The notes: a model not told the origin generated them from the letters alone. Shown: positions 1 through 6,784, counted from the first letter of the stretch. The stretch: DNA of 8,177 nt from Bacteroidota bacterium (GCA_024276335.1 JAJRXL010000078.1:1-8177), one strand, 5' to 3'. Program-made: numbers and translations.

Positions 1-1899
1 ATACAGGCCCCCGGGGAGGTTACCGGCGTCGAACGCGACGGAATACCGGCCGGGACGCGCCGCGTCGTCCACCAGCGTCCTGACGAGTCTTCCCGTGGTG
101 TTATAAACGTCGAGTCGTACGCGCGCCTTGCCGGATCGGTCGGTCGGCGCTGGCGGGACCTCGTACGTGATAGTCGTCACGGGTGAGGCGGGGCCGAAAG
201 GATTCGGGTAGTTCGCCAGGAGCGCCGCATACGCAGGCGCGGAAGCGTCGCCTTCCCAGACGGAGGTCGGCGTTCCCGGTGTACGGAAGATGACGCGCGA
301 AGGCAGCCGCGAGTCGTGGTAGAACAGGTTTGTGGCAACCAACGTGTCACCCGCCGTGTACAGGGAATCGCCGTTGTTCAGGTTGATGTCGAACCGCGGG
401 TAGTCCGACGAGCTGACGACAACACGGATACGATGCCCCTTCAGGAATGTCATGCCGAGGTTCTGCAGCTCGACGCGCACCGGGTACACCTGTCCGGGTG
501 TGAGAAGTTCTTCGCTGCGATAGGAAAGGCGGAAACGCAGCCTCCGGATTCCGTCGGTCAGGATGATCGAGCGGCCGTCCGGGTACACGTCGCAGAGTCG
601 CACGGCGACGTCGGTGTCCTCGCGGTTCGAGGAAACGAAGAGTTCCACGGTCACGGGGCCGGTGACTTCCACGTTGCGCGTGAGAACCGGGGTGGTGAAG
701 AGGAGGACGTCGGGCCGGCTCTCCACGACGTTGCGGATATCGAGCGGACCTGCTTTCACGGTGGGATCGAAGGGATTGAACCGCGCCGCGCCGTGGGACG
801 GCGAGGGGTTGCGCGGATCGTACACGATGGTGTCGGGCGCAGCGATTACCGTGGGCCTGGAGAAGGACAGTACGCCGCCGGTCTGGAGGTACAGTGTGTC
901 GGCGTTCTTGCCCAGTGCCGACCAGTCGTCGGTCGTACGCCATTCGTTCACACCCATCTGGTAGTATCGCACGTACGGCGTTCGATCGAAACCGTTCGCG
1001 ACGCCGCGCAGGTAGTAGTCGAAGAAGCGCAGCACTTCACCGTCCGGGTAGCGGTCGGCATCGGGAAACACTAGCTCGCCTTGTTCCTTCCTTCCCACTT
1101 TTGAATGCGTCCAGGGCCCGAACAGCAGGCGGTGCTTGTCGCGCACCGCGGCATCGCTCCGTGTGCGGAGATCCTCGAACGACCGCAGCACGTCGTCGGG
1201 AAAGTGGTCGAACCAACCGCCGATGACGAACATCGGCACCGCGAACTCCTCCGGGAAATCGGAATTACTCTCGATGAACTGCCAGGTCAGGTCCAACGTG
1301 GGATGGGATTTGACAAGGTCCAGGGAGACGAAGCCGAGCCGCTCGAGCGTGGTGACGTGTTCCAGCCGCAGGTCGCCGCCGTAATAGTAATCCGTGTATT
1401 TCGTCTTGAAATCCTTTACGATGGGAACGCAGCACACGAGGTGCGGCGGGTGGTGCCGCGCCGTCAGGTATTGGATCATGCCCAGGGCGGACGGTCCCCA
1501 TGTCCCGACCTTTCCATCGCACCAGGTCTGGGTTGCGATCCATTCGATCGCGTCGTAGCCGTCGAGACCGAGGTCGTAGCCCGGCACCTGTGCCGATTTC
1601 GATCCCCATCTCCCGCGCCAGTCCATGGTCACGTAGTTGTAATGCGCGCTGTCGTAAGGGAACGGGGAACCTCCCGCCTGTGGCGGCAGTCCGACGGTGC
1701 GGCGGTAGAAGTTCTTGTTGTACGGTGTCTGGATGAGAATCACCGGCTTGGCGATCGTGGTGTCCGACGTGTAGAGGTCGGCGGCGAGCGTCTTGCCGTC
1801 GCGCACTGGTATCGTGATCGGAATGTACTTGCGGGTCTGTGCCGTCGCACACGTGAAAGCTAGTGCGAATCCTGCGAGAAGCGAAACTGTATTCTTCAT
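1..1899 (-). CDS. Secreted CocE/NonD-family (S15-like) alpha/beta hydrolase with C-terminal sorting domain; 3' end missing
   Basis: An uninterrupted frame of 633 codons starts at ATG 1899 and leaves the window with no stop. Residues 1-20 look like a signal peptide: MKNT, a hydrophobic core, then a cut near ATAQ. The catalytic domain follows the X-Pro dipeptidyl-peptidase/cocaine esterase plan. It shows an oxyanion Tyr60 in QTPYNK, nucleophile Ser137 in GTWGPSALG, acid Asp231 in GGWFD and base His265 in FGPWTH. Residues about 395-530 match the PepX C-terminal jelly-roll (DVLLFTTPVL, then VTGPVTVELFVSS). Residues 564-633 begin a sorting/FlgD-like domain: YPNPF, LDVYNTTGRLV, and the final GGLY. 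Perhaps 10-20 residues lie beyond the edge. Ser137 is followed by Ala where CocE has Tyr; in CocE that residue contributes a backbone NH, so activity is plausible. The protein is probably an exported ester or amide hydrolase. Substrate is unknown, and peptidase versus esterase cannot be told from sequence. It has its own promoter and ribosome binding site. Confidence 0.93.
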   Translation of the reverse strand, partial: MKNTVSLLAGFALAFTCATAQTRKYIPITIPVRDGKTLAADLYTSDTTIAKPVILIQTPYNKNFYRRTVGLPPQAGGSPFPYDSAHYNYVTMDWRGRWGSKSAQVPGYDLGLDGYDAIEWIATQTWCDGKVGTWGPSALGMIQYLTARHHPPHLVCCVPIVKDFKTKYTDYYYGGDLRLEHVTTLERLGFVSLDLVKSHPTLDLTWQFIESNSDFPEEFAVPMFVIGGWFDHFPDDVLRSFEDLRTRSDAAVRDKHRLLFGPWTHSKVGRKEQGELVFPDADRYPDGEVLRFFDYYLRGVANGFDRTPYVRYYQMGVNEWRTTDDWSALGKNADTLYLQTGGVLSFSRPTVIAAPDTIVYDPRNPSPSHGAARFNPFDPTVKAGPLDIRNVVESRPDVLLFTTPVLTRNVEVTGPVTVELFVSSNREDTDVAVRLCDVYPDGRSIILTDGIRRLRFRLSYRSEELLTPGQVYPVRVELQNLGMTFLKGHRIRVVVSSSDYPRFDINLNNGDSLYTAGDTLVATNLFYHDSRLPSRVIFRTPGTPTSVWEGDASAPAYAALLANYPNPFGPASPVTTITYEVPPAPTDRSGKARVRLDVYNTTGRLVRTLVDDAARPGRYSVAFDAGNLPGGLY

Positions 1900-1906
1900 C
1901 AGCCTG

Positions 1907-1913
1907 TCCCTCC
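1907..1913 (-). promoter_or_regulatory. Ribosome binding site of the CocE/NonD hydrolase
   Basis: On the minus strand this reads GGAGGGA, 7 nt before ATG 1899. It is a strong Shine-Dalgarno match and fixes the start. Its first three bases are also the end of the palindrome at 1911-1924. Confidence 0.8.
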
Positions 1914-1924
1914 ATGGCCATGGA
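1911..1924. repeat. Perfect 14-bp palindrome TCCATGGCCATGGA in the leader
   Basis: The sequence equals its own reverse complement over 14 bp. It lies between the predicted promoter and the hydrolase start and overlaps the ribosome binding site by 3 nt. It could bind a dimeric regulator or form an RNA structure that competes with ribosome access. Chance is also possible, since it consists of two overlapping NcoI-like CCATGG units. Confidence 0.6.
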
Positions 1925-1957
1925 TATCATTTGCGGCAGGATGTGTGCCCGGCAGGA

Positions 1958-1986
1958 AATGTAGCGGAATTTTTCCGCAGGGTCAA
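1958..1986 (-). promoter_or_regulatory. Predicted sigma70-type promoter for the CocE/NonD hydrolase
   Basis: On the minus strand a -35 box TTGACC (1986-1981, 5 of 6 to TTGACA) and a -10 box TACATT (1963-1958, 4 of 6 to TATAAT) are separated by exactly 17 bp. The start of transcription would fall near 1951, giving a leader of about 50 nt before the ATG. Most of the spacer is an inverted repeat, listed separately. If the host is a true Bacteroidota with the divergent TTTG/TAnnTTTG promoter type, this match would mean less. Confidence 0.55.
1964..1978. repeat. Inverted repeat GCGGAA-TTT-TTCCGC in the promoter spacer
   Basis: Two perfect 6-bp arms are separated by 3 bp. The repeat sits between the predicted -35 and -10 boxes of the hydrolase gene. 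That is a classic position for a repressor, or for a MerR-like regulator that distorts the spacer. No regulator gene lies nearby. It is not followed by a T-tract, so it is unlikely to be a terminator. Confidence 0.55.
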
Positions 1987-2096
1987 CGAAGACAGGCAAA
2001 TCGGAAGCCGGTTTTAGCACCGGGAAAATTCATTCCGGCGTAGCTTCAGAAAAACTGCGCTCTTTAACCCGTGTCGCGGTTCGATCCGTACAGGAG

Positions 2097-2117
2097 AAAA
2101 AGCCGGGAAAAAACGGC
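2097..2117 (-). terminator. Weak candidate terminator after the GMC oxidoreductase
   Basis: On the minus strand GCCG (2117-2114) and CGGC (2105-2102) form a 4-bp GC stem around a T-rich loop, directly followed by TTTTT (2101-2097). It lies about 115 nt after the GMC stop codon. The stem is short, so this is only a candidate. Confidence 0.3.
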
Positions 2118-2231
2118 GGGTGGTTTGTATCCCATTTCCTTTCTCCGCTACGAATTCGTCGCTTTGCGAAAAGGGGGGCACGCCGTGGCGACCCCGCTCG
2201 GGGCAACCGTTTGCCGGGATCATGGTGTATT

Positions 2232-3824
2232 TCACTGAGCACGGGTTTTCCATGCCACCTTGCTCATCGCCCGTTCCACCAGGGCGGCGATGGTCAGCGA
2301 CGGGTTGATGCCCGGGTTGGCCGATACCGTGGAACCGTCGCAGACGTACATGTTTTCGTATCCGAACACCCGGTTGTCCTTGTCGATGACGCCTTCGGTC
2401 TCGTCCCTGCCCATGACGCACCCGCCCAGGATATGGGCGGTGGTGGGACACCCGAGAAAAACCTCCGTGGACATGGCCATGGGTTTGCCGTCGATCACGT
2501 CGGCGAATCGCTCTGCCAGCTCCCGGACCTCAGGCATGAAGGGAGTAGGCGGCGCTCCCCCGTCCGGAGAGGATATCAATCCCAGGCGGCCGCGACGCAG
2601 CTTCAAGGTGCCGTCGATGGTGCGCATGTAGAGCAGGATCTGCGTGCGCTTCGCCCAGTCGCGGACGAAGAGAACGCGGGCGTTCCGGACGGGATGCCGG
2701 AGCAGGTCCGCGAGCGCCGACAGGATGCGTGTCGCCGTGTTGCGGCGGTGCACGAGGGGCATGACGAACAAGCGCCAGAAACCAGAGCCGGAGGGGTAGC
2801 GGACAGGTTCGAGGTGACTGTGGGAATCGGTCCGGAGAACGGAACCGATGGCCAGGCCCCGGGAGAGGTCCGTATCGCGGTTGAACGTCGTGACGCCGTT
2901 CAGGCTTTCCGAGTTCGTGCGGACTGCGGTTCCGATGCGGGGTGAAAGCCGGGGCAGGGACGTGGTTCTCAACCGCAGGAGAAGATCAACCGTGCCCAGG
3001 ACGCCGCCCGCGAAGACGACTCCACGGCAGGTCACTTCACCGCAGCGCTTGCCGTTCTTCGGCAACAGCGAAGTCGATTTCGTCCAGTGAACGCGGTACC
3101 CCTCCGAGCCGTCCCGCCCGTCGAGGGGGGCGACGTCGTCCACCACGGATTCCGCCTGTATGCGAGCGCCGAGTTGTTGGGCGAGGTACAGGTAGTTCTT
3201 GTCCAGCGAATTCTTGGCGTCGTGGCGGCATCCCACCATGCATCCGCCGCAGAACGTGCAGCCGGATCGCTCCGGACCCCGCCCGCCGAAGTACGGATCG
3301 GGAACGCGGACGCCGGGCTCGCCGAAATACACGGAAACCGTGGTGGGAGCGAAATCCCGTTCGCGGCCGATATCACGGGCGAGTTGTCGCAAGGCGATGT
3401 CTCCCTCATCCAGCCTGGGATTCGTCGTGGCGCCAAGCATCTTCCGCGCCCGCGTATAGAACTCTTCCAGCTCGCGCTCCCAGTCGGCCAGGTGGGCCCA
3501 GGAAGGAGCCCGGAAGAATTCCGCCTTCGGCACCTGGAGGCAGTTGGCATAGACCAGCGATCCGCCCCCCACTCCGGCGCCGGAGAGCACCGTCACGTGC
3601 CGGAAAAACGAGATGTCGAAAAAGCCGAAGAATCTCAGCGGCGGCATCCAGAGCCATTTTCTCAGGTTCCAGTTCGTCTCCGGAAAATCTTCCGGCCGGT
3701 GCCATTTGCCTTTTTCCAGCACCAGCACGGTGTATCCTTTTTCCGCCAGCCGCAGCGCCGCCACCGATCCGCCGAACCCGGACCCGATGACAACGAAATC
3801 GACGTCATGGTCAATGAGGCTCAT
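2232..3824 (-). CDS. GMC-family FAD oxidoreductase, cholesterol-oxidase-like, with CxxCxxCxxxC cluster
   Basis: 530 aa. The N-terminal FAD-binding Rossmann motif is GSGFGG (residues 14-19), with Glu37 of VLVLEKG placed to bind the ribose. A second flavin-contact stretch, SGAGVGGGSLVYAN, covers 81-94. Residues 189-199 read CTFCGGCMVGC, a ferredoxin-like cysteine spacing, followed by RHDAKN and KNYLYLA. FAGGVLGT (271-278) is the later flavin/substrate segment. The C-terminal GMC domain has His464 in AHILGGCVMG and Asn507 in NPGINPSLTIAALVERA, the expected catalytic His-Asn pair. No signal peptide is seen, so it is probably cytoplasmic. Expected chemistry is FAD-dependent oxidation of a hydroxyl group, perhaps a sterol or long-chain alcohol; the substrate is not proven. 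ATG 3824 is the only usable start before an in-frame stop at 3843-3845, and it lacks a clear Shine-Dalgarno. The gene follows the aldehyde dehydrogenase after 84 nt and is probably cotranscribed with it. Confidence 0.92.
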   Translation of the reverse strand: MSLIDHDVDFVVIGSGFGGSVAALRLAEKGYTVLVLEKGKWHRPEDFPETNWNLRKWLWMPPLRFFGFFDISFFRHVTVLSGAGVGGGSLVYANCLQVPKAEFFRAPSWAHLADWERELEEFYTRARKMLGATTNPRLDEGDIALRQLARDIGRERDFAPTTVSVYFGEPGVRVPDPYFGGRGPERSGCTFCGGCMVGCRHDAKNSLDKNYLYLAQQLGARIQAESVVDDVAPLDGRDGSEGYRVHWTKSTSLLPKNGKRCGEVTCRGVVFAGGVLGTVDLLLRLRTTSLPRLSPRIGTAVRTNSESLNGVTTFNRDTDLSRGLAIGSVLRTDSHSHLEPVRYPSGSGFWRLFVMPLVHRRNTATRILSALADLLRHPVRNARVLFVRDWAKRTQILLYMRTIDGTLKLRRGRLGLISSPDGGAPPTPFMPEVRELAERFADVIDGKPMAMSTEVFLGCPTTAHILGGCVMGRDETEGVIDKDNRVFGYENMYVCDGSTVSANPGINPSLTIAALVERAMSKVAWKTRAQ

Positions 3825-3908
3825 GCGACGTCGGTTCGCTGTTCATGGTAGTATCGACGCAGGTTTGAAGCAGTCATGGAATGTTTTCCGTATTCTTGGA
3901 TCGTCGTT

Positions 3909-5357
3909 TCAAAGCCACTTGACGAACAGGTCGACCAGGCGCTGCGTCCGGCCCTTGTACGGCGGGTGGATGAGCTTGAGCGGGCTGAACCGGTGGTGTT
4001 TCAAGAAAGACCGTTCGCTCGAGAACGTCCTGAAGCCGTGGAAACCGTGCATGCTGCCGAACCCGCTCTCGTTTTTCCCGCCGAACGGCAGGTTGAGGTG
4101 AAGGAATTGCAGCATGGTTTCGTTGATGCAGACGTTGCCGGAATCGGTATGCACGAGGAATCGTTCGATATTGCGGCGATTCCTGCTGAAGATGTAAATG
4201 TTCAGGGGAACGGCGCGTGAAATCGTTTCGGCCGCCTCGTCGAGCGAAACGAAGGTCAGGACCGGCAGCAGGGGACCGAAGATTTCCTCGGACATGACCG
4301 GGGAATCGGGTGGGACGTCCACGAGAATGGTCGGTTCGATGAAGAGTTCTTTTTCATCGGTTTCGCCGCCCAGAAACGCCTTTGCCCCCAAGGCAATCGA
4401 ATCCGCGAGCAGAGTACGCAGCCGCTGGAAGTGCCGGAGGCTGATGATCCGGCCGTAATCCGGGCTGTGGCGGCACGACGATGCGTCCTTGCCGTAGAAA
4501 AGGTGGTATTCGCGCCGGAGGGCCTCGAGCAGTTCGTCCCGGACGGATTCATGGACGAGGACGTAGTCCACGGCGACGCAAGACTGGCCCGTGTTATAGA
4601 CCTTGCCGAAGAAAATCTTCCGGGCGGCGTCCGCGATGTCCGCGTCCCGGTCCACGACGGCCGGCGATTTGCCGCCGAGCTCCAGCGTGACCGGCGTAAG
4701 GTTGCGTGCCGCGGCTTTCATGACCGCCCTGCCCTTTTCCGCGCTTCCGATGAAAAGGATATGGTCGAACGGCAATTGGACGAGCCCGGCAGCGGTCTTG
4801 CCATCGCCCTGGACCACCGTTACATCGTTCTCGGGAAACAGCGCGGCGATCATGTCTGCGATGAGCGCGGCGACGCGCGGCGTAAATTCGGAGGGCTTGA
4901 TAACGACGCAGTTGCCGGCGGCGATGGCCGAGACCAGCGGGGACACGGAAAGGTTGAAGGGAAAATTCCACGGCGAGAGGATGAGCACGACGCCTTTCGG
5001 CACGTACTGGACCCATGCGCGCGTGGTGATCATGGAGCGGAGGGGACGCACCGGGTGCGGCTTCATCCATCGGCGCAGGCGTCGCTCGGCGTGCCGGATT
5101 TCGTTCAGCACGACCCAGTACTCGGACACGTCAGTTTCCGCGTACGGCTTGCTCAGGTCCAGGCGCAGGGCGTCGCGTATCTCCTGCCGGTGGGCGGTTA
5201 TCCAGTTCCGCAGGCGATCGAGCTTCGCGAGGCGTTCCGCGGCAGTGGTGTTGCCCACCGCCCGGCGATTTTCCTGTTGCCGAGCAAAGATACGCGTTAT
5301 TCTTTCGTTCCGTTGCTCAAAAGGCGAGTTCCTGTCCGTCTCGCTTGTCATTCGCAT
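3909..5357 (-). CDS. Aldehyde dehydrogenase, class 3-like (ALDH3/coniferyl-aldehyde type)
   Basis: 482 aa from ATG 5357, normal for the family. ALDH landmarks in order: SPWNFPF with Asn131, IKPSE with Lys154 (cofactor), LELGGKSP with general-base Glu226, NTGQSCVAVDYVLV with nucleophile Cys260, EEIFGP with Glu358, then PFGGKNESGFGSMHGFHGF near the end. The Cys neighbourhood (GQSC.A.DYVL) and the FGS.HG..GF tail are typical of ALDH3-type enzymes, which oxidise fatty, aromatic or terpenoid aldehydes with NAD(P)+. No signal peptide is present; a short hydrophobic end (DLFVKWL) might touch the membrane. The frame is open further upstream to 5648, but that part overlaps the phosphatase gene and reads through a non-coding repeat. 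AGAGGAA stands 7 nt before ATG 5357, so this start is preferred; ATG 5351 is the alternative. With the GMC gene downstream it suggests alcohol to aldehyde to acid oxidation. Confidence 0.93.
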   Translation of the reverse strand: MRMTSETDRNSPFEQRNERITRIFARQQENRRAVGNTTAAERLAKLDRLRNWITAHRQEIRDALRLDLSKPYAETDVSEYWVVLNEIRHAERRLRRWMKPHPVRPLRSMITTRAWVQYVPKGVVLILSPWNFPFNLSVSPLVSAIAAGNCVVIKPSEFTPRVAALIADMIAALFPENDVTVVQGDGKTAAGLVQLPFDHILFIGSAEKGRAVMKAAARNLTPVTLELGGKSPAVVDRDADIADAARKIFFGKVYNTGQSCVAVDYVLVHESVRDELLEALRREYHLFYGKDASSCRHSPDYGRIISLRHFQRLRTLLADSIALGAKAFLGGETDEKELFIEPTILVDVPPDSPVMSEEIFGPLLPVLTFVSLDEAAETISRAVPLNIYIFSRNRRNIERFLVHTDSGNVCINETMLQFLHLNLPFGGKNESGFGSMHGFHGFRTFSSERSFLKHHRFSPLKLIHPPYKGRTQRLVDLFVKWL

Positions 5358-5364
5358 CCGAGTG

Positions 5365-5371
5365 TTCCTCT
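5365..5371 (-). promoter_or_regulatory. Ribosome binding site deciding the aldehyde dehydrogenase start
   Basis: AGAGGAA on the minus strand, 7 nt before ATG 5357. None of the upstream in-frame starts considered has a comparable site, and conserved ALDH sequence begins only after this point. Confidence 0.65.
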
Positions 5372-5447
5372 GCGCCGTACGTAACGAGTTGATGAAGTCG
5401 TGCATGGAATGTGGCCGGGCCGGTTCCCGGTGTTTCGTCACCTCGCA

Positions 5448-5469
5448 GCCCTGAGCGGAGTCGAAGGGC
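5448..5469. repeat. Dispersed environmental repeat of the CCCTTCGACTCCGCTCAGGG type
   Basis: The 22 bp from 5448 to 5469 have 5-bp complementary ends (GCCCT and AGGGC) around the core GAGCGGAGTCGA. From memory this matches a short repeat found between genes in many environmental bacteria, often mistranslated as PFDSAQG. Here the minus-strand frame upstream of the aldehyde dehydrogenase indeed reads LLPFDSAQG. Only one copy is in the window, in the gap between the phosphatase and the dehydrogenase. Its function is unknown; REP-like mobility or a transcript-end structure are possibilities. Confidence 0.6.
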
Positions 5470-5530
5470 AATAAACGTTTCGTTATTTCCCGTGGACGAC
5501 GTTCCATGACACGTGCTCCGGGAGGCCAAG

Positions 5531-5544
5531 TCACGGTTCCGTGA
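5531..5544. repeat. Inverted repeat TCACGG-TT-CCGTGA downstream of the phosphatase gene
   Basis: Two perfect 6-bp arms flank 2 bp, located about 65 nt after the PP2C stop codon and 175 nt before the aldehyde dehydrogenase start. No T-tract follows on the minus strand. It could be an operator for the dehydrogenase-GMC pair or an mRNA 3'-end structure. I could not place a good promoter next to it. Confidence 0.4.
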
Positions 5545-5607
5545 AGTTTACTACTTGTACGTGAAAGGAAAAACAGGAAGCCGGAAAAAATGGACCGGGG
5601 TTTTCTT

Positions 5608-6738
5608 TCATGCTTGACAATCGGCGTCGGGAACGCGCTTGAGGACAACGAGGGAAATATCGTCGTGCGGACGTTGCCCGCGCGCGAACGCGTCCACGGC
5701 GGACAGGATGCCCTCGCCGAGTTCCCGCGCCGAGCACATGCGGTTGGACCTCAGTAATTCGTAGAGCTGCGGGGTTTCGAAAAATGCCCCGCGGTCGTTC
5801 TTTGCCTCGGTAATGCCGTCCGAGTACACGAGCAGTACGTCGCCCTCGCGCATGGGGCATTCGGTTGGCGGGTACTTCGCATCGGGAACGATGCCCAGGG
5901 CGGGACCGTTTTTCGGGATTTCCGTGATTGACTCCCCGTGGATCAGGAGCGGGGGAAGGTGACCCGCGTTGAGTACCCGTACACGACTGCCCCGGGGCTG
6001 GAACACGACGTGCACGAGCGAGGCGAAGCTGTTCCGTAGTGTGTCGCGGTGGAAGATGCGGTTCAGCATCGCGCCGAGTTTTGCAAGGTCGTCCGTCTCC
6101 GGAGCGAGGGCGCGCAGGGTGGATTGCAGTTTCACCATTAACAGGGCCGCCCCGAGTCCTTTCCCGGCCACGTCCGCCAGTGCGACGCTGGACGTGTTAT
6201 CATCAACCTGGAGATAGTCCACCATGTCGCCGCCGACCTCGTTGGCGGGACGTGTGAACAGCCAGATGTCCCATCCCGCAACCTCCGGAGACGCCGGGGG
6301 CATCATGGCCACCTGGATGGAGCGCCCGGTCTCCAGCTCGTGCGTGGCCGTGAGCTTGTCCTTCAATTCCAGCATGAGCACGAACAGGATGAGCAGTCCG
6401 CCGAAAACGCCGATGTTCGTGTTGACCTGGACCTCGCCGGCGCCATACGAGGCGTTCCTGCTCATGACGATGAACAGCGACCCGAGGAGTACCAGGAGTC
6501 GTCGGGCGGGAGTGAGTCTGAGGAACAGGCTTTTCAACAGCCACCAGCCCATGAAAAAGAAACGCTTGAACCAGTTCATCGACTCGAGTCGGCGCTTGCG
6601 TTCCTCGTTGAGATAGAACTCTTTCAACGCCCGGTAATCGGTGCGCACCGACTGGCCGAGCCCGCCGCGACGCAAGTCGTCGAGCAGGGTTTTTCCCAGC
6701 TCGGGTTCGTCGTGCGTGTGTTGATTGGCATTGCTCAT
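5608..6738 (-). CDS. Membrane-anchored SpoIIE/RsbU-type PP2C serine phosphatase
   Basis: 376 aa from ATG 6738. Residues 1-56 are charged and cytosolic. An aromatic, amphipathic stretch (57-75) precedes two likely membrane segments, about 81-93 (LLVLLGSLFIVMS) and 108-123 (IGVFGGLLILFVLML). A helical linker (ELKDKLTATHELETGR) leads into the phosphatase domain at about 138, starting IQVAMMPP. PP2C motifs are complete: NEVGGD with Asp171, ALADVAGKGLGAALLM with Asp189, NAGHLPPLL, VYSDGITEA with Asp307, and HDDISLVV with Asp359/360. These Asp residues bind the two metal ions. The family dephosphorylates anti-anti-sigma/STAS proteins in partner-switching pathways, but no such partner or kinase is in this window, so the target is unknown. 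There is no periplasmic or HAMP sensor domain, only a loop of about 14 residues between the two segments. A GTG at 6747 is an alternative start; ATG 6738, with GGGGTG 6 nt upstream, is preferred. Confidence 0.93.
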   Translation of the reverse strand: MSNANQHTHDEPELGKTLLDDLRRGGLGQSVRTDYRALKEFYLNEERKRRLESMNWFKRFFFMGWWLLKSLFLRLTPARRLLVLLGSLFIVMSRNASYGAGEVQVNTNIGVFGGLLILFVLMLELKDKLTATHELETGRSIQVAMMPPASPEVAGWDIWLFTRPANEVGGDMVDYLQVDDNTSSVALADVAGKGLGAALLMVKLQSTLRALAPETDDLAKLGAMLNRIFHRDTLRNSFASLVHVVFQPRGSRVRVLNAGHLPPLLIHGESITEIPKNGPALGIVPDAKYPPTECPMREGDVLLVYSDGITEAKNDRGAFFETPQLYELLRSNRMCSARELGEGILSAVDAFARGQRPHDDISLVVLKRVPDADCQA

Positions 6739-6744
6739 GGATTG

Positions 6745-6750
6745 CACCCC
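6745..6750 (-). promoter_or_regulatory. Shine-Dalgarno-like GGGGTG before the phosphatase start
   Basis: On the minus strand GGGGTG ends 6 nt before ATG 6738. It contains the alternative GTG start itself, which makes ATG 6738 the likelier start. The match is moderate. Confidence 0.45.
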
Positions 6751-6784
6751 GTGATGTTCGCCCCTGTCCTACGGCGTTTTCAGG

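Larger units (their letters stand above)
1900..2231. other. 332-bp intergenic region between GMC oxidoreductase and CocE/NonD hydrolase
   Basis: No convincing gene is present: the short open frames lack a good ribosome binding site and any recognisable product. The left part holds the hydrolase promoter, its spacer repeat, the palindrome and the ribosome binding site. The right part holds small hairpins downstream of the GMC gene: TTGCC/GGCAA arms at 2202-2215, CCCC/GGGG at 2192-2203, and a GCCG/CGGC stem with a T-tract at 2097-2117. A further stem, CCGGT/ACCGG at 2008-2023, has no T-tract on its minus-strand side and no evident role. Confidence 0.7.

Noticed and set aside
1265..2020. 251-aa minus-strand open frame overlapping the CocE/NonD gene
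   Set aside because: It is out of frame with the hydrolase, which carries the signal peptide, catalytic triad and ribosome binding site, and its own sequence matches nothing.
2192..2215. GC hairpins CCCC/GGGG and GGCAA/TTGCC just after the GMC stop as a terminator
   Set aside because: They overlap or abut each other and no T-tract follows on the minus strand.
4431..5384. Long plus-strand open frame opposite the aldehyde dehydrogenase, and similar ones at 2942-3851 and 316-1863
   Set aside because: All lie antisense to genes with clear conserved motifs, have biased Arg/Ala/Gly/Val composition, and show no family similarity.
5581..5606. CCGG...CCGG near the phosphatase stop as a terminator
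   Set aside because: The arms are only 4 bp and self-complementary, and no T-tract follows the second arm closely.
5358..5648. N-terminal extension of the aldehyde dehydrogenase up to 579 aa
   Set aside because: The extra 97 residues overlap the end of the phosphatase gene, translate the intergenic repeat as PFDSAQG, show no ALDH similarity, and lack a good ribosome binding site. AGAGGAA before ATG 5357 marks the real start.
6739..6747. GTG 6747 as phosphatase start
   Set aside because: It would use a weaker start codon that lies inside the GGGG-rich site best read as the Shine-Dalgarno for ATG 6738. The difference is only three residues.
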